A stretch of 35,536 bases of DNA from Rhodospirillales bacterium (GTDB lineage Bacteria > Pseudomonadota > Alphaproteobacteria > Rhodospirillales > Casp-alpha2), in assembly GCA_013203595.1 (NCBI GenBank), contig JABMNT010000183.1:1-35536 (forward strand), given 5' to 3'. A model generated the notes under the pieces. It did no database searches, was not told the origin of the DNA, and was given only the letters and a program-made list of their open reading frames with translations. The translations under genes were made by a program, and so were the position numbers. Shown here one piece after another: positions 1 to 8,798 of this stretch (positions are counted from its first letter, which is position 1; each line of letters opens with the position of its first letter).

Positions 1-436
1 ATTTGTCGCCGCCCTGGTGCAGCCAGGGCGAGGCGATGCCGTGCACCATGGCCCGGTATTTAAGCACCGGCAGATCAAAGCCGCGGCCGTTGTAGCTGAC
101 CAGGCGCGGCTTTAGGCGTTCGAAATATTTGAAAAAGCCGGTGAGCAGTTGCTTTTCGTCGAAATCCGCCTCGCCGCCGCTGCGCAGTTCCTTCAGGCTA
201 TAGATCTCGTGGCCGTCACCATGCTCGATTTCCGCTTCGAGAAAGCTGATGGCGACAATTTTGTGAAACGGTTGGCGCGGGAAGGCGTTGCGGCCATCGG
301 TGATGTCAAGATGATAGCGGTCCAGTTCGCCGCGCCGGGCCTTGACGTCAGGATCATCGAAACCGGTCAGGTTGGGCACCGCATCGGTGTCGGGGACGGT
401 TTCGATATCGAAGACAAACAGGTTTTGGTGCTGCAT
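1..436 (-). CDS. PolB-like 3'-5' exonuclease (3' end cut by window edge)
   Basis: About 145 N-terminal residues are visible, read leftward off the window. The protein starts MQHQNLFVFDIETVPD: the DIET stretch is exonuclease motif I of the DEDD superfamily, with its metal-binding Asp and Glu. Further on, LVSYNGRGFDLPVL is the Exo II motif with the N-G-x-x-F-D signature. This matches the stand-alone predicted 3'-5' exonucleases related to the DNA polymerase B proofreading domain (COG3298 type). The start chosen is the ATG just before the hydrophobic first strand. The gene is divergent from ybaB, with 66 bases between them. The third motif lies outside the window, so catalytic completeness cannot be judged. 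The in vivo role is unknown to me; DNA or RNA processing is the family expectation. Confidence 0.85.
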   Translation of the reverse strand, partial: MQHQNLFVFDIETVPDTDAVPNLTGFDDPDVKARRGELDRYHLDITDGRNAFPRQPFHKIVAISFLEAEIEHGDGHEIYSLKELRSGGEADFDEKQLLTGFFKYFERLKPRLVSYNGRGFDLPVLKYRAMVHGIASPWLHQGGDK

Positions 437-502
437 TACCGGACTTTCGATGTTATACAGCCCCAATGATACGTCCCCTTTGCTGCCAGTGAAAGAACCC
501 AC

Positions 503-826
503 ATGAAGAACTTTGCAAGTATGATGAAGCAGGCCCAGGAAATGCAGTCGAAAATGGCCGAGATGCAGGAAAACCTGCAGACCATTGAAGTGATTGGCCA
601 GTCGGCGGCCGGCATGTGTCAGGTCACCCTGAACGGCAAGGGCGAAGCCAAGAAGATAAAGATTGACCCGAGCCTGGTTACCCCGGACGACGCCGGGGTT
701 CTGGAAGATCTGATTCTGGCGGCGTTCAACGATGCCAAAGGCAAGGTCGAAGCCGAAATGAAAGAAAAAATGTCCGAACTGACGGGCGGCCTGGCGCTGC
801 CGGAAGGTTTCAAACTGCCGTTCTAG
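503..826 (+). CDS. ybaB: YbaB/EbfC family nucleoid-associated protein
   Basis: This is a 107-residue protein of the usual YbaB length. The N-terminal helix is rich in Met, Gln and Lys ([16 protein letters not shown]), followed by the conserved core with [18 protein letters not shown] and the C-terminal helix ending [12 protein letters not shown]. Family members are dimeric DNA-binding proteins that coat or bridge DNA. The gene lies 10 bases upstream of recR, the classical ybaB-recR pair seen across bacteria. The dnaX gene that often precedes this pair is not here; an opposing exonuclease gene is. A purine-rich GAAAGAA upstream of the ATG can serve as ribosome binding site. Confidence 0.95.
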   Translation: MKNFASMMKQAQEMQSKMAEMQENLQTIEVIGQSAAGMCQVTLNGKGEAKKIKIDPSLVTPDDAGVLEDLILAAFNDAKGKVEAEMKEKMSELTGGLALPEGFKLPF

Positions 827-836
827 GTGTTCCCCC

Positions 837-1430
837 ATGGTCTCTGAAGATATCGAGCGCCTGATCACGCTGCTTGCCAAATTGCCGGGGCTTGGCCCCC
901 GCTCGGCCCGGCGCGCCGCGCTTAACCTGATCAAGCGCAAGGAAACCCTGATGCAGCCGCTGGCGAAAGCCATGGCCGATGCGGCGGCGGCCACCAAAAG
1001 CTGCTCGACCTGCGGCAATCTGGATACCCGCGATCCCTGCAAGCTGTGCCATGACCCCCGGCGTGATGATACGATAATCTGTGTGGTCGAGGATGTGGCT
1101 GATCTGTGGGCGCTGGAGCGGACCTCGGCCTTTCGCGGGCGCTACCATGTGCTGGGCGGCACCCTGTCGGCGCTCGACGGGGTCAATCCCCAGGATCTGA
1201 AAATTCCCGAACTGGTGCAGCGGGTTCATGCCGGCGGCGTCAAAGAGGTGATCCTGGCCACCAACGCCACCGTCGATGGCCAGACCACGGCCCATTATAT
1301 CGCCGACCGGCTGGAACCGCTGGGCGTCACTGTCAGTGGCCTGGCACACGGGGTGCCGGTCGGCGGCGAACTCGATTATCTGGACGACGGCACGCTCAGC
1401 GCCGCGCTGAAGGCCCGCGGACCGGTCTAG
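837..1430 (+). CDS. recR: Recombination mediator protein RecR
   Basis: The 197-residue product has the full RecR layout. An N-terminal helix-hairpin-helix contains [16 protein letters not shown] Cys4 zinc motif follows (CSTCGN and CKLCHD, about residues 57-72). Then comes a Toprim domain beginning [14 protein letters not shown], and a C-terminal region with [17 protein letters not shown]. RecR works with RecO/RecF to load RecA on gapped single-stranded DNA. The length is normal and no key residue is missing. It is translated 10 bases after ybaB and is almost certainly co-transcribed. The stop codon is 8 bases from the stop of the opposing nfeD-like gene, leaving no room for a conventional terminator. 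Confidence 0.97.
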   Translation: MVSEDIERLITLLAKLPGLGPRSARRAALNLIKRKETLMQPLAKAMADAAAATKSCSTCGNLDTRDPCKLCHDPRRDDTIICVVEDVADLWALERTSAFRGRYHVLGGTLSALDGVNPQDLKIPELVQRVHAGGVKEVILATNATVDGQTTAHYIADRLEPLGVTVSGLAHGVPVGGELDYLDDGTLSAALKARGPV

Positions 1431-1438
1431 GGAAAGCC

Positions 1439-1891
1439 TTAATCGTTGACCTTCTTGATCACCAGGGACGCGCCTTTGCTGCCGACCACTTTTACCCGGC
1501 TTCCGGCCGGCATGTCGGGGCCATTGATTTTCCATTCGCCGTCGCCGACGGGCATTTTTCCGGTGCCGTTGGTGATCGGGCTGTCGAGGGTGAAAGTCTG
1601 GCCGATATATTGCGCACCGCGCTGGTTGAGCAGAGGATTGGCACTTTCCTGCGGGTGGCGTTTCAGCCACAGGCGCCCGCCAAATCCGGAAATCACCGAC
1701 AGACAGGCGAAGCCGACCAGCTGCAAATTCCAGTCAAGGCCGGGAACCGCCAGCAAAACCGCGCCGACAGCCGCGGCACCGAGACCCAGCCACAGGAAAA
1801 TCATGCCCGGTGCCAGGGTTTCCAGAATGACCATGGCGATGGCCAGAATCCACCAATGCCAGAACACCAGAGAATCGAGAAATGATACCAT
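1439..1891 (-). CDS. NfeD-like membrane protein
   Basis: This 150-residue protein starts with two or three hydrophobic segments (about residues 8-35 and 38-75), including WHWWILAIAMVILET and the small-residue run GLGAAAVGAVLL. A soluble C-terminal beta domain of OB-fold type follows (GQTFTLDSPITNGTGKMPVGDGEW, then PAGSRVKVVGSKGASLVI). This is the short NfeD1b form, which lacks the protease domain. Such proteins partner with SPFH/stomatin proteins in membrane microdomains. The adjacent upstream gene on the same strand is exactly such a protein, with 6 bases between them. The GGAG just before the nfeD start lies at the end of the SPFH gene, which suggests translational coupling. Confidence 0.9.
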   Translation of the reverse strand: MVSFLDSLVFWHWWILAIAMVILETLAPGMIFLWLGLGAAAVGAVLLAVPGLDWNLQLVGFACLSVISGFGGRLWLKRHPQESANPLLNQRGAQYIGQTFTLDSPITNGTGKMPVGDGEWKINGPDMPAGSRVKVVGSKGASLVIKKVND

Positions 1892-1897
1892 GAACGC

Positions 1898-2872
1898 CTA
1901 CTCCTTTTTCCCCCAGGGTTGCACCGCACCGCCATCGCCGTCCTTGCTGAAGGCTTCCTTCGCCAGTTCGGCAATGCCGGCAACGCTTCCCAGGATGCCG
2001 GTGACTTCCATGGGCAGCATGATCACTTTCTGGTTGTTGGCCGCGGCAATCTTGCCCAGGGCGTCGACGTATTTTTGCGCAATGAAGTAGTTGATGGCCT
2101 GCACGTTGCCGCCGGATATGGCATCGGAAACCATGGTCGTGACTTTGGCCTCGGCTTCGCCTTCCCGCTCGCGGGCTTCGGCGTCCCGGTAGGCGGCCTC
2201 GCGGCGGCCTTCGGCTTCCAGAATGGCCGACTGCTTTTCCCCTTCGGCTTTCAGGATCTCGGCCTGGCGGAAGCCTTCGGCTTCGAGAATATTGGCCCGC
2301 TTGTCGCGTTCAGCCTTCATCTGGCGGGCCATGGAATCGACCAGATCTCGGGGCGGCGAAATATCCTTGATCTCGATCCGGGTGACCTTCACCCCCCAGG
2401 GGTCGGTGGCCTTGTCGACCACGTCAAGCAACTGGTTGTTGATGGTATCGCGCTGCGACAGCAATTCGTCGAGATCCATGGAGCCCATGACGGTGCGGAT
2501 ATTGGTCATCGTTAAATTGAGGATCGCCAGTTGCAGATTGTTCACCTCGTAGGCGGCCTGGGAGGCTTCAATAATCTGGAAAAACACCACACCATCGACC
2601 TGCACCATGGCATTGTCCTTGGTGATCACTTCCTGCGAAGGCACATCGAGCACCTGTTCGCGCATGTTCAGTTTGTAGCCGATGCGGTCAACGACCGGGA
2701 TAATCAGATGCAGGCCCGGTCGCAGTGTCTTGGTGTAGCGGCCAAACCGCTCTACCGTATATTCCATGCCCTGGGAAACGGTTTTGATTCCCATTAAAAC
2801 CAGCAGGATTCCTAAAAAGGCGAAAAAGAATGAAAAAATTTCGACGGCACCGATGCCCGATAAAAAGCCCAT
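1898..2872 (-). CDS. SPFH/Band 7 (stomatin-like, QmcA type) membrane protein
   Basis: The product is 324 residues from the preferred ATG at 2872. That start is preceded by GGAAGGAA and gives an N-terminal membrane anchor ([17 protein letters not shown]). An in-frame start 33 bases upstream is possible but adds a charged tail. The Band 7 domain follows ([15 protein letters not shown]-like stretch, [38 protein letters not shown]). After it comes a long Ala/Glu-rich helical region with repeated ILEAEG/ILKAEG units, typical of flotillin and stomatin coiled coils. These proteins form membrane-bound oligomeric rings that organise microdomains and influence membrane proteases. It forms an operon with the nfeD-like gene downstream. 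Confidence 0.93.
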   Translation of the reverse strand: MGFLSGIGAVEIFSFFFAFLGILLVLMGIKTVSQGMEYTVERFGRYTKTLRPGLHLIIPVVDRIGYKLNMREQVLDVPSQEVITKDNAMVQVDGVVFFQIIEASQAAYEVNNLQLAILNLTMTNIRTVMGSMDLDELLSQRDTINNQLLDVVDKATDPWGVKVTRIEIKDISPPRDLVDSMARQMKAERDKRANILEAEGFRQAEILKAEGEKQSAILEAEGRREAAYRDAEAREREGEAEAKVTTMVSDAISGGNVQAINYFIAQKYVDALGKIAAANNQKVIMLPMEVTGILGSVAGIAELAKEAFSKDGDGGAVQPWGKKE

Positions 2873-3030
2873 AATGTGTTCCTTCCCAAAAAGGGGTTCC
2901 AGCAAACCCGGTTGTTATTTCGCTGTTGTTTTATACCCTCTACTTACAGTTAGCGCGCCGGCCCGGCCCTGCAATGAGATTGCGATCGTAAACATAACAT
3001 GAACGTTGCCGGTTTGCCTACGGTGCCGCC

Positions 3031-4533
3031 TCAGTCCTTGGATTCCGTCTGATTTGTCAATGCCGCCTGCTCCTGGACTTCCTCCGCATCGCCTTCAATC
3101 AGGTCGCCGCGTTCGTGTTCGGTGAAATCGAAGGTCGGTACATGACCGGGCAATCGTTTGTGGCGGTTGGACTGGACCCCGTAGGAAACCAGTTTCTGAA
3201 CCCGCGGCAGCAGGCGTTTGTTAATGCTGCCGGTCAGGTCATTGTAGGATTTTGCCGCCGTCTTCAGGCCTTTGCCGACATTCACGGTTTTTTCGACAAT
3301 GACGCCGATGCTTTCGACAATCATCTGCGCACCCTCGACAATGCGTTCCTGGTTTTCCGACTGGCGTTCCACATCAAGCTGCACCCGGGCCATGCCGATC
3401 AGGCAGTTAAGGGCGGCGGGCCCGGCCAGGGTGATCTGCAGTTTGCTGGCTTTTCTGTGAAACTGCGGATCGGCGATGGAGACCTTTTCGATGGCCCCTT
3501 CGTTGGGCAGATACATGATGCTGAACACCTGCGGTGTGCCCTGCATGCGTCCTGATTCCTTGTAACTGGCGACCACTTCGGCCTTGTAGTTCTTGTCGGC
3601 GAGGCCCTTCAAATGGCCGTTCATGGTTTTCGCCAGATTGGCATAGGCAATGGATTGTTGCTGTTCATCTTCGGCCTCGGCCAGATCGAGCAGAAATTTC
3701 GACGCCTTGCTGTCGATCACCAGAACCGTATTGCCGGGCAGGAACACCAGGGCGTCGGGCCGCAGGCGTTTCGAATCGAGCTGCTGCTGAACAACGAAGT
3801 CGCGGCCCTTGACCAGGCCAAACGAGGTCAGGGTGTTTTCCAGGCCGATCTCCGAATACTGGCCGGCCCCACCGGGGCTGGACAGGGCGCGCATCACCGT
3901 ATCCATGGTATTGCGGTTGCTGGTCACGTCGGAATTGAGGGCGTGGATGTTCTTGTTCACTTCGGTGATCGAATGGACAAGATGCTCGGTGGTTTTGCGG
4001 ACCTGTTCCTCGGACTGTTTCTTGGCCTCGTCCGACTGCCGTTTGTGATCGTCCAGTAGTTTCGATGACAATTCCCGGGCACTGGCCAGCGTTGCCGACT
4101 TGGCTGCCGTGATCGCCTCGATTTTCATGGTCTCGACAATCTGCATGCGTTCCGTATGGGCTTCGCGTTCCTTGTCCAGTTCCGTGCGCAGGATGGCGTT
4201 TTGCCGCTCGGCCTCGGTTTTCTGCTGGGCCAGCTCGGTTATGTGGATCAGTTGCGCCGCGTTATCCTGCTGCAATCGGTTCACCTGGTTTTCGAAATGG
4301 CGGTTTTGACTCTCCAGCTCGACCCGACCCAGTTGCAGTTGCTGCAGGTCCTTTTGCGCCGCATCGATTTCCCCTTCCAGGGTGATTTCCATCTGGCTGG
4401 CCAGCAGAGCGGCGGCCTGCGCCTGTTGTTTGCTGTTTTTGTGCGCGACCAGACTGACGATAAGTGCGGCCACAGCGGCGATCAGGCTGACGCCAAGAAC
4501 CGAGATCAAAACGTCCGGATTTTCAATTACCAT
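3031..4533 (-). CDS. rmuC: DNA recombination protein RmuC homologue
   Basis: The product is about 500 residues from the ATG at 4533, which places a transmembrane anchor (VLISVLGVSLIAAVAALIVSL) right at the N-terminus as in other RmuC proteins. An open frame continues 60 bases upstream, so the start is not certain, and no strong ribosome binding site was seen. Residues about 30-190 form a Gln/Glu-rich coiled coil. The RmuC domain follows, with the nuclease-like core RLRPDALVFLPGN and VLVIDSKAS (Asp and D-x-K of a PD-(D/E)xK-type fold) and a late GMARVQLDVERQSENQERIV stretch. The family limits inversions at short inverted repeats in E. coli. It stands alone here, divergent from the DUF4139 gene. 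Confidence 0.93.
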   Translation of the reverse strand: MVIENPDVLISVLGVSLIAAVAALIVSLVAHKNSKQQAQAAALLASQMEITLEGEIDAAQKDLQQLQLGRVELESQNRHFENQVNRLQQDNAAQLIHITELAQQKTEAERQNAILRTELDKEREAHTERMQIVETMKIEAITAAKSATLASARELSSKLLDDHKRQSDEAKKQSEEQVRKTTEHLVHSITEVNKNIHALNSDVTSNRNTMDTVMRALSSPGGAGQYSEIGLENTLTSFGLVKGRDFVVQQQLDSKRLRPDALVFLPGNTVLVIDSKASKFLLDLAEAEDEQQQSIAYANLAKTMNGHLKGLADKNYKAEVVASYKESGRMQGTPQVFSIMYLPNEGAIEKVSIADPQFHRKASKLQITLAGPAALNCLIGMARVQLDVERQSENQERIVEGAQMIVESIGVIVEKTVNVGKGLKTAAKSYNDLTGSINKRLLPRVQKLVSYGVQSNRHKRLPGHVPTFDFTEHERGDLIEGDAEEVQEQAALTNQTESKD

Positions 4534-4640
4534 TGCATGTGCCACATTTAAGCCAAATCCTTGTCTCAGTCTGAGGATAGAAACTTGCCCCAAGGGGTTG
4601 AGAAACGCAAACGAGAGAACAGGATCGCCAGGAACCGATT

Positions 4641-6059
4641 ATGAAAAACAGCTTTGCCTTGTCTATATGCATGTCCTGTCTGCTGGCCGCCAGCGGGGTT
4701 CGGGCCGATGTCGTGTCAATTGGAGAGGGCCAACGCAGTGGTCTTGGTGTGACCCTTTACAGCAACGGAACGGCGCTGATAGAAGATGCCCGGGTTGCCC
4801 AATTACCCTTGGGAAACAACATACTAGAGTTTTCATCCGTGAGCCCGCAGATGCTTGCCGAATCGGCCCAACTGATTGCGGACCCGGCATTTGCGGTCAT
4901 CGAACAGGGGTTTTTGCCGGCAAATCTGAGTCAGACCGAGCTGTTGAAAGCCTATCTGGGCAAGTCCGTGAAGGTGGTTAAAACCCACCCGACGACCGGT
5001 GAGGACTCCGTCCATGACGCGCTGGTGATTGCCGCCGTGCCCCAGTTAATGCTGCGAATCGATGGCCAGATCGAAACCACGGTTCCCGGGCGCCTGGTTT
5101 TCCCGGTCATCCCGGCCAGTCTGCGGGCCAACCCGGTTTTTCGCGCCGTCGGTCAGGCCAATGCGGCGGCACGGACAACGCTGCGCCTGCAGTATCTGGC
5201 CGCTGGCCTGTCCTGGCAGGCCGATCATGTGGCCACCTTCGACGAGACGTCAGGGCGCCTGCAGCTGCAGACATGGGCGACCCTGGTCAATACCAGCGGG
5301 CTTGATTTGATCAGCAGCCGCATGCAACTGGTTGCCGGACAGGTCAATCAGCTGACCTCGCCATCCGCCCCAAGGCCGCTGCAACGCCTGTTGAAGGCGG
5401 AGTCCATGGCCATGGCAGATACGGCGGCACCGCCTTCGCGGCAAAGTCTCGAGGGCTATCATCTCTATTCACTGAACAGGCCCGTTGACCTGTTCGATAA
5501 CCAGCGCAAGCAGATCCCCCTGTTGCCGCTCCAGCAGTTGCCGGCGAAACGCCAGCTTGTCGGCAGTTTTCAGCCCAATATGTATGGCCAGGATGCGTCC
5601 AGCCAGCCCAGCCATCCGCAGATTCAGATCACATTCACAAACGACGGGGCGGGCGGGGCAAAGCAGCCGCTTCCGGGCGGCATTATCCGGCTTTACGGAG
5701 CCGATCAACAGCAGGTCACGCAGTTTCTGGGTGAAGACCGGCTCGATAATCTGCCGGTTGGTGAACGTGCCGAGATCGCCGTCGGCCAGGCGTTCGATGT
5801 GACCATACGCCATAAGCAGGTTGATTTTAAACGCGAAGTGATGGGCCGCAACAGCTTCGAGGTGGCTTTCACCGTTGAGGTCCTGAATGGCAGTGAACGG
5901 ACGGAGACGGTTAAGGTCAATGAGCTGATAACCGGCGACTGGAGCTTTGCCGAAGACAAGACGGCCTTTGTCCGCGACGGAAACCAGGCCGTCTGGGAGG
6001 TCGAGGTGCCGGCTGGCGGCACGGTGACAGCCGGCTACCGGGTTCGCCTTCGTCGCTGA
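4641..6059 (+). CDS. Secreted DUF4139 domain protein
   Basis: This 472-residue protein has a classical signal peptide (MKNSFALSICMSCLLAASGVRA, likely cut after VRA). A beta-rich region with VTLYSNGTALIEDARVAQLPLGNN is followed by the core LQYLAAGLSWQADHVATFDE, ATLVNTSGLDL and MQLVAGQVN. These are hallmarks of DUF4139, found in proteins loosely called mucoidy inhibitor A-like. The C-terminal third (EIAVGQAFDVTIRHKQVDFKRE to GGTVTAGYRVRLRR) has the usual paired beta-strand ending. Export to the periplasm is inferred from the signal peptide. The biochemical function of the family is not established. It appears to be a single-gene unit between rmuC and def. Confidence 0.85.
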   Translation: MKNSFALSICMSCLLAASGVRADVVSIGEGQRSGLGVTLYSNGTALIEDARVAQLPLGNNILEFSSVSPQMLAESAQLIADPAFAVIEQGFLPANLSQTELLKAYLGKSVKVVKTHPTTGEDSVHDALVIAAVPQLMLRIDGQIETTVPGRLVFPVIPASLRANPVFRAVGQANAAARTTLRLQYLAAGLSWQADHVATFDETSGRLQLQTWATLVNTSGLDLISSRMQLVAGQVNQLTSPSAPRPLQRLLKAESMAMADTAAPPSRQSLEGYHLYSLNRPVDLFDNQRKQIPLLPLQQLPAKRQLVGSFQPNMYGQDASSQPSHPQIQITFTNDGAGGAKQPLPGGIIRLYGADQQQVTQFLGEDRLDNLPVGERAEIAVGQAFDVTIRHKQVDFKREVMGRNSFEVAFTVEVLNGSERTETVKVNELITGDWSFAEDKTAFVRDGNQAVWEVEVPAGGTVTAGYRVRLRR

Positions 6060-6075
6060 TTCTGGCTTGTTCCGC

Positions 6076-6104
6076 TTGACGCAAGGCACCTGTGACCTTA
6101 TGTC
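6076..6104 (+). promoter_or_regulatory. Candidate promoter for def-fmt
   Basis: TTGACG at 6076-6081 is separated by 17 bases from TATGTC at 6099-6104. The -35 box matches the consensus at five of six positions; the -10 box is weak (three of six). Placement 31 bases ahead of the def start is sensible, with an AAGGAA ribosome binding site between them. Confidence 0.4.
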
Positions 6105-6134
6105 GAGGGCGTTGTCAGGTAAGGAACAGAGTTT

Positions 6135-6668
6135 ATGGCCCTATTGCCAATCATTGTCGCACCAGATCCGCGATTGAAAATCAAGGCGGAAGCCGTCGAC
6201 CAGGTCGACGACGAGCTGCGTGCGTTCATGCACGATATGCTGGAGACCATGTATGCGGCGCCCGGTATTGGTCTTGCCGGGCCGCAGGTTGGCCTTGGTA
6301 AACGCGTGATCGTCGTTGATGTGCGTGAAAACGCCGAGGATGACGGCGCACCAAATCCCTATTGCATGGTCAACCCGCAGATTATTGAAGTCTCCAGGGA
6401 AGACCGCATTCATGATGAAGGCTGCCTGTCCCTGCCCGATCAATATGCCGAAGTGGAACGCCCCGATTCAATCCGGGTCCGCTATACCGACGAAAACAAC
6501 ACCGTCCAGGAACTGGATGCCGACGGCCTGCTGGCGACCTGCATCCAGCATGAGATTGACCATCTCGACGGAATTTTGTTTGTCGACCACATAACCGCAC
6601 TCAAGCGCAAAATGATTTTACGCAAGCTGACGAAAATCAAGAAACTGGCCGAACGCGAATCGGCATAG
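6135..6668 (+). CDS. def: Peptide deformylase
   Basis: This 177-residue metalloenzyme removes the formyl group from nascent N-terminal methionine. All three motifs are present: GIGLAGPQVG (motif I), EGCLSLPD (motif II, with the metal Cys) and QHEIDHLDG (motif III, the HExxH that supplies two metal His and the catalytic Glu). Motif I reads A-G-P-Q where A-A-P-Q is most common, a conservative change. The start is fixed by AAGGAA ten bases upstream. The stop codon TAG is followed directly by the ATG of fmt, so the enzymes that add and remove the formyl group are translated from one mRNA. Confidence 0.97.
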   Translation: MALLPIIVAPDPRLKIKAEAVDQVDDELRAFMHDMLETMYAAPGIGLAGPQVGLGKRVIVVDVRENAEDDGAPNPYCMVNPQIIEVSREDRIHDEGCLSLPDQYAEVERPDSIRVRYTDENNTVQELDADGLLATCIQHEIDHLDGILFVDHITALKRKMILRKLTKIKKLAERESA

Positions 6669-7601
6669 ATGTCGGCACTGCGGCTCATCTTCATGGGAAC
6701 GCCGGATTTCTCGGTTCCCGTACTGGAACGGCTGATCGCCGCCGGACATGATATTGTCTGTGTCTATTCCCAACCCCCACGTCCGGCCGGTCGCGGCCAG
6801 AAACAGACCCCGACACCGGTTCATGCCTGTGCAGAGCGCCATGGCATTGAGGTGCGGACGCCGAAGTCCTTTGCCGCAGATGACGTGCGCCGGGATTTTC
6901 TCAGCCTGAACGCCGATGCCGCGGTTGTTGTCGCCTATGGATTAATTTTACCGAAACTCGTGCTGGCCGGCCCCCGGCTTGGCTGCATCAACATTCATGC
7001 GTCGCTGCTGCCGCGCTGGCGCGGTGCCGCACCGATCCAGCGGGCGATCATGGCCGGAGATACACAATCGGGAATAACCATCATGCAGATGGATGAAGGG
7101 CTGGATACCGGCGACATCCTGGCGATGGAAAAAATCGAATTGCCGCCAGACATCACCGCGACGGAATTGCACGATCAGTTGTCAACCATCGGTGCCGACC
7201 TGATCGTGGCAACGCTGGACGATGTGGCGGCAGAGCGGATTACGCCGCTCAGCCAGCCATCGGCAGGCGCCATCTATGCGGCCAAGATCGACAAGGCCGA
7301 AGGCCGCATTGACTGGCGCAAACCGGCGTCAGCGATTGACCGCCTGGTCCGGGCCCTGACGCCATGGCCCGGTGTCTGGTTTGTGCACGATGGCGAACGC
7401 ATAAAAATATTCAACCTGTCCGTGGTCGATGACGGCTCCGGTGCAAAGCCCGGCACGGTTCTCGACAACCATCTGAAAATTGCCTGTGGCGACGGCGCCG
7501 TCGTTATCAATGAATTGCAGCGGCCGGGCAAAAAGCGGGCCGCGTCTGCCGAGGTATTGCGGGGCTATACGATTGCCGCCGGGACGCTTCTTGCCGGCTA
7601 G
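6669..7601 (+). CDS. fmt: Methionyl-tRNA formyltransferase
   Basis: The 310-residue product is of normal length. The N-terminal formyltransferase domain opens with LRLIFMGTPDFSVPVLE. It carries the folate-binding and catalytic region HASLLPRWRGAAPIQRAI, with the conserved N-x-H of NIHASLLP, and DEGLDTGDI. A C-terminal OB-like domain contains DWRKPASAIDRLVRALTPWPG. It formylates initiator Met-tRNA using 10-formyl-tetrahydrofolate. It follows def with no gap. Its stop codon is separated by one base from the stop of the opposing gene, so read-through between the convergent transcripts seems likely unless Rho acts. Confidence 0.97.
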   Translation: MSALRLIFMGTPDFSVPVLERLIAAGHDIVCVYSQPPRPAGRGQKQTPTPVHACAERHGIEVRTPKSFAADDVRRDFLSLNADAAVVVAYGLILPKLVLAGPRLGCINIHASLLPRWRGAAPIQRAIMAGDTQSGITIMQMDEGLDTGDILAMEKIELPPDITATELHDQLSTIGADLIVATLDDVAAERITPLSQPSAGAIYAAKIDKAEGRIDWRKPASAIDRLVRALTPWPGVWFVHDGERIKIFNLSVVDDGSGAKPGTVLDNHLKIACGDGAVVINELQRPGKKRAASAEVLRGYTIAAGTLLAG

Positions 7602-7602
7602 G

Positions 7603-8637
7603 CTATTCAAGCACCGATAACATGGGGGCCGCGTCGTCGATCTTGACGATGTTGTCGATCCCCTGTTTCATTTCCGACATGATAAACTCGGCCCGCCGCC
7701 CGGGGCCGCCCGAGTGCTTGTTGGGGAACAGGCGCGACCAGGCTTCCATTTTTACGCTCAGGGCACAGAGCACACCACCGATGGACAGGTGATAACTGGA
7801 AATCAGACTTTCGACCTTGCGGAAACGATCTGCCGATATCTTGTCCCACATGTGCTTGGTGCCGCGTTCAAAATTCTCGAACCGTCCGGTGACTGCCGCC
7901 ATCCGTTCGTTGATAGTCGCCTCAATATGATTGATCGTCTGCATCAGGTTCTGGTCGGTCTTGAACTGGTAGTTGTCCCGTAATTCGTCCATGGCGTCGA
8001 GAAATTCGGTAATGATCGGTTCGATGGAATCCAGGCATTGCCGGTAGTAGGACAGGGATAAAAAGATATCTCCGTAATCTTCCATGAACTTGGGTATTTC
8101 GTCGGGTTTGATTTCCAGCATCTGCGACATTTGCTGGATTTTCCCGAGCGCCTTTTTCACGTCCGGATCGCGGAACAACTTAACAACGTCCTGGAAGCTG
8201 GAAATTTCCAGTTCATCGCTGCCATAGATGTGCTGGATCAGCGGCCGTGTGAAGTCGGTCATATAGGAAGTCAGCTCTTTGTTTTTTTCATCAGACAGTT
8301 TGAGATCACTGACATTCTCAATATTGATGCCCAAATCCCGCAGGCTAATGCGCAGGCTGTAAACATCGTAGCTGGGCAGCAAACCCAACTGGCGCATCAT
8401 TACCAGATCGGCGGGGGGATCGGCGACATCCCAGTTGAACTCCTTCGACAGATCCTCAATTTCCAGCTGGCCGCTGCCTGAATCGGCATTGGTAAACAGC
8501 TCCACGACACTTTTGAGGCGGACATTTTTAATCAGCTTTGCGCGCCGTAAAGCGGGCGTCGCCAGCGGCAGAATCCGCAAGGGCAGAACGTGAAGGGAAT
8601 CCCGATCAACATCCACAAGGTCGTCATCGTAGGACAT
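7603..8637 (-). CDS. Conserved alphaproteobacterial protein of unknown function
   Basis: The product is about 344 residues from the ATG at 8637; a GTG nine bases upstream is also in frame. I do not recognise a named domain. There is no signal peptide or membrane span, so it is probably cytoplasmic. The N-terminal region (DRDSLHVLPLRILPLATPALRRAKLIKN) is Leu/Pro/Arg rich. The middle and C-terminal parts are strongly alpha-helical and charged, with likely coiled-coil content around IEATINERMAAVTGRFENFERGTKHMWDKI. It is divergent from truA. The intergenic region contains a perfect 7-bp inverted repeat (8713-8732) that could control either gene. I recall similar proteins as hypothetical in Rhodospirillales, but cannot verify this here. 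Confidence 0.8.
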   Translation of the reverse strand: MSYDDDLVDVDRDSLHVLPLRILPLATPALRRAKLIKNVRLKSVVELFTNADSGSGQLEIEDLSKEFNWDVADPPADLVMMRQLGLLPSYDVYSLRISLRDLGINIENVSDLKLSDEKNKELTSYMTDFTRPLIQHIYGSDELEISSFQDVVKLFRDPDVKKALGKIQQMSQMLEIKPDEIPKFMEDYGDIFLSLSYYRQCLDSIEPIITEFLDAMDELRDNYQFKTDQNLMQTINHIEATINERMAAVTGRFENFERGTKHMWDKISADRFRKVESLISSYHLSIGGVLCALSVKMEAWSRLFPNKHSGGPGRRAEFIMSEMKQGIDNIVKIDDAAPMLSVLE

Positions 8638-8712
8638 AAAAATCACTTTTATTTGAAAAAACCAAAATATACCGGTTCAAAGTATCAGAATTCGGCGAGA
8701 TACCAAGAAATC

Positions 8713-8732
8713 TGTCACAGAGGTATGTGACA
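8713..8732. promoter_or_regulatory. Perfect dyad TGTCACA-N6-TGTGACA, candidate operator
   Basis: Two 7-base arms are exact reverse complements, separated by GAGGTA, in an AT-rich intergenic stretch between the unknown gene (start 8637) and truA (start 8799). The symmetry and arm spacing fit a dimeric helix-turn-helix regulator. The regulator is unknown. It is not the CRP consensus, in which the arms are TGTGA then TCACA. Confidence 0.5.
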
Positions 8733-8798
8733 ATGTGTGAATAAAGACCTTTATGAAATAGGTGTCGATCCTTCTGCGCAGGCGGGCTAAAAGAAGCG

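Noticed and set aside
810-1670. 286-codon open frame on the minus strand over recR
   Set aside because: It is antisense to recR and part of nfeD, both clear genes. Its composition is rich in Arg, Gly and Gln with no motif.
2995-3003. TAACATGAA between rmuC and the SPFH gene, shared with repeat copy 2
   Set aside because: Only nine bases match and the flanking sequence does not.
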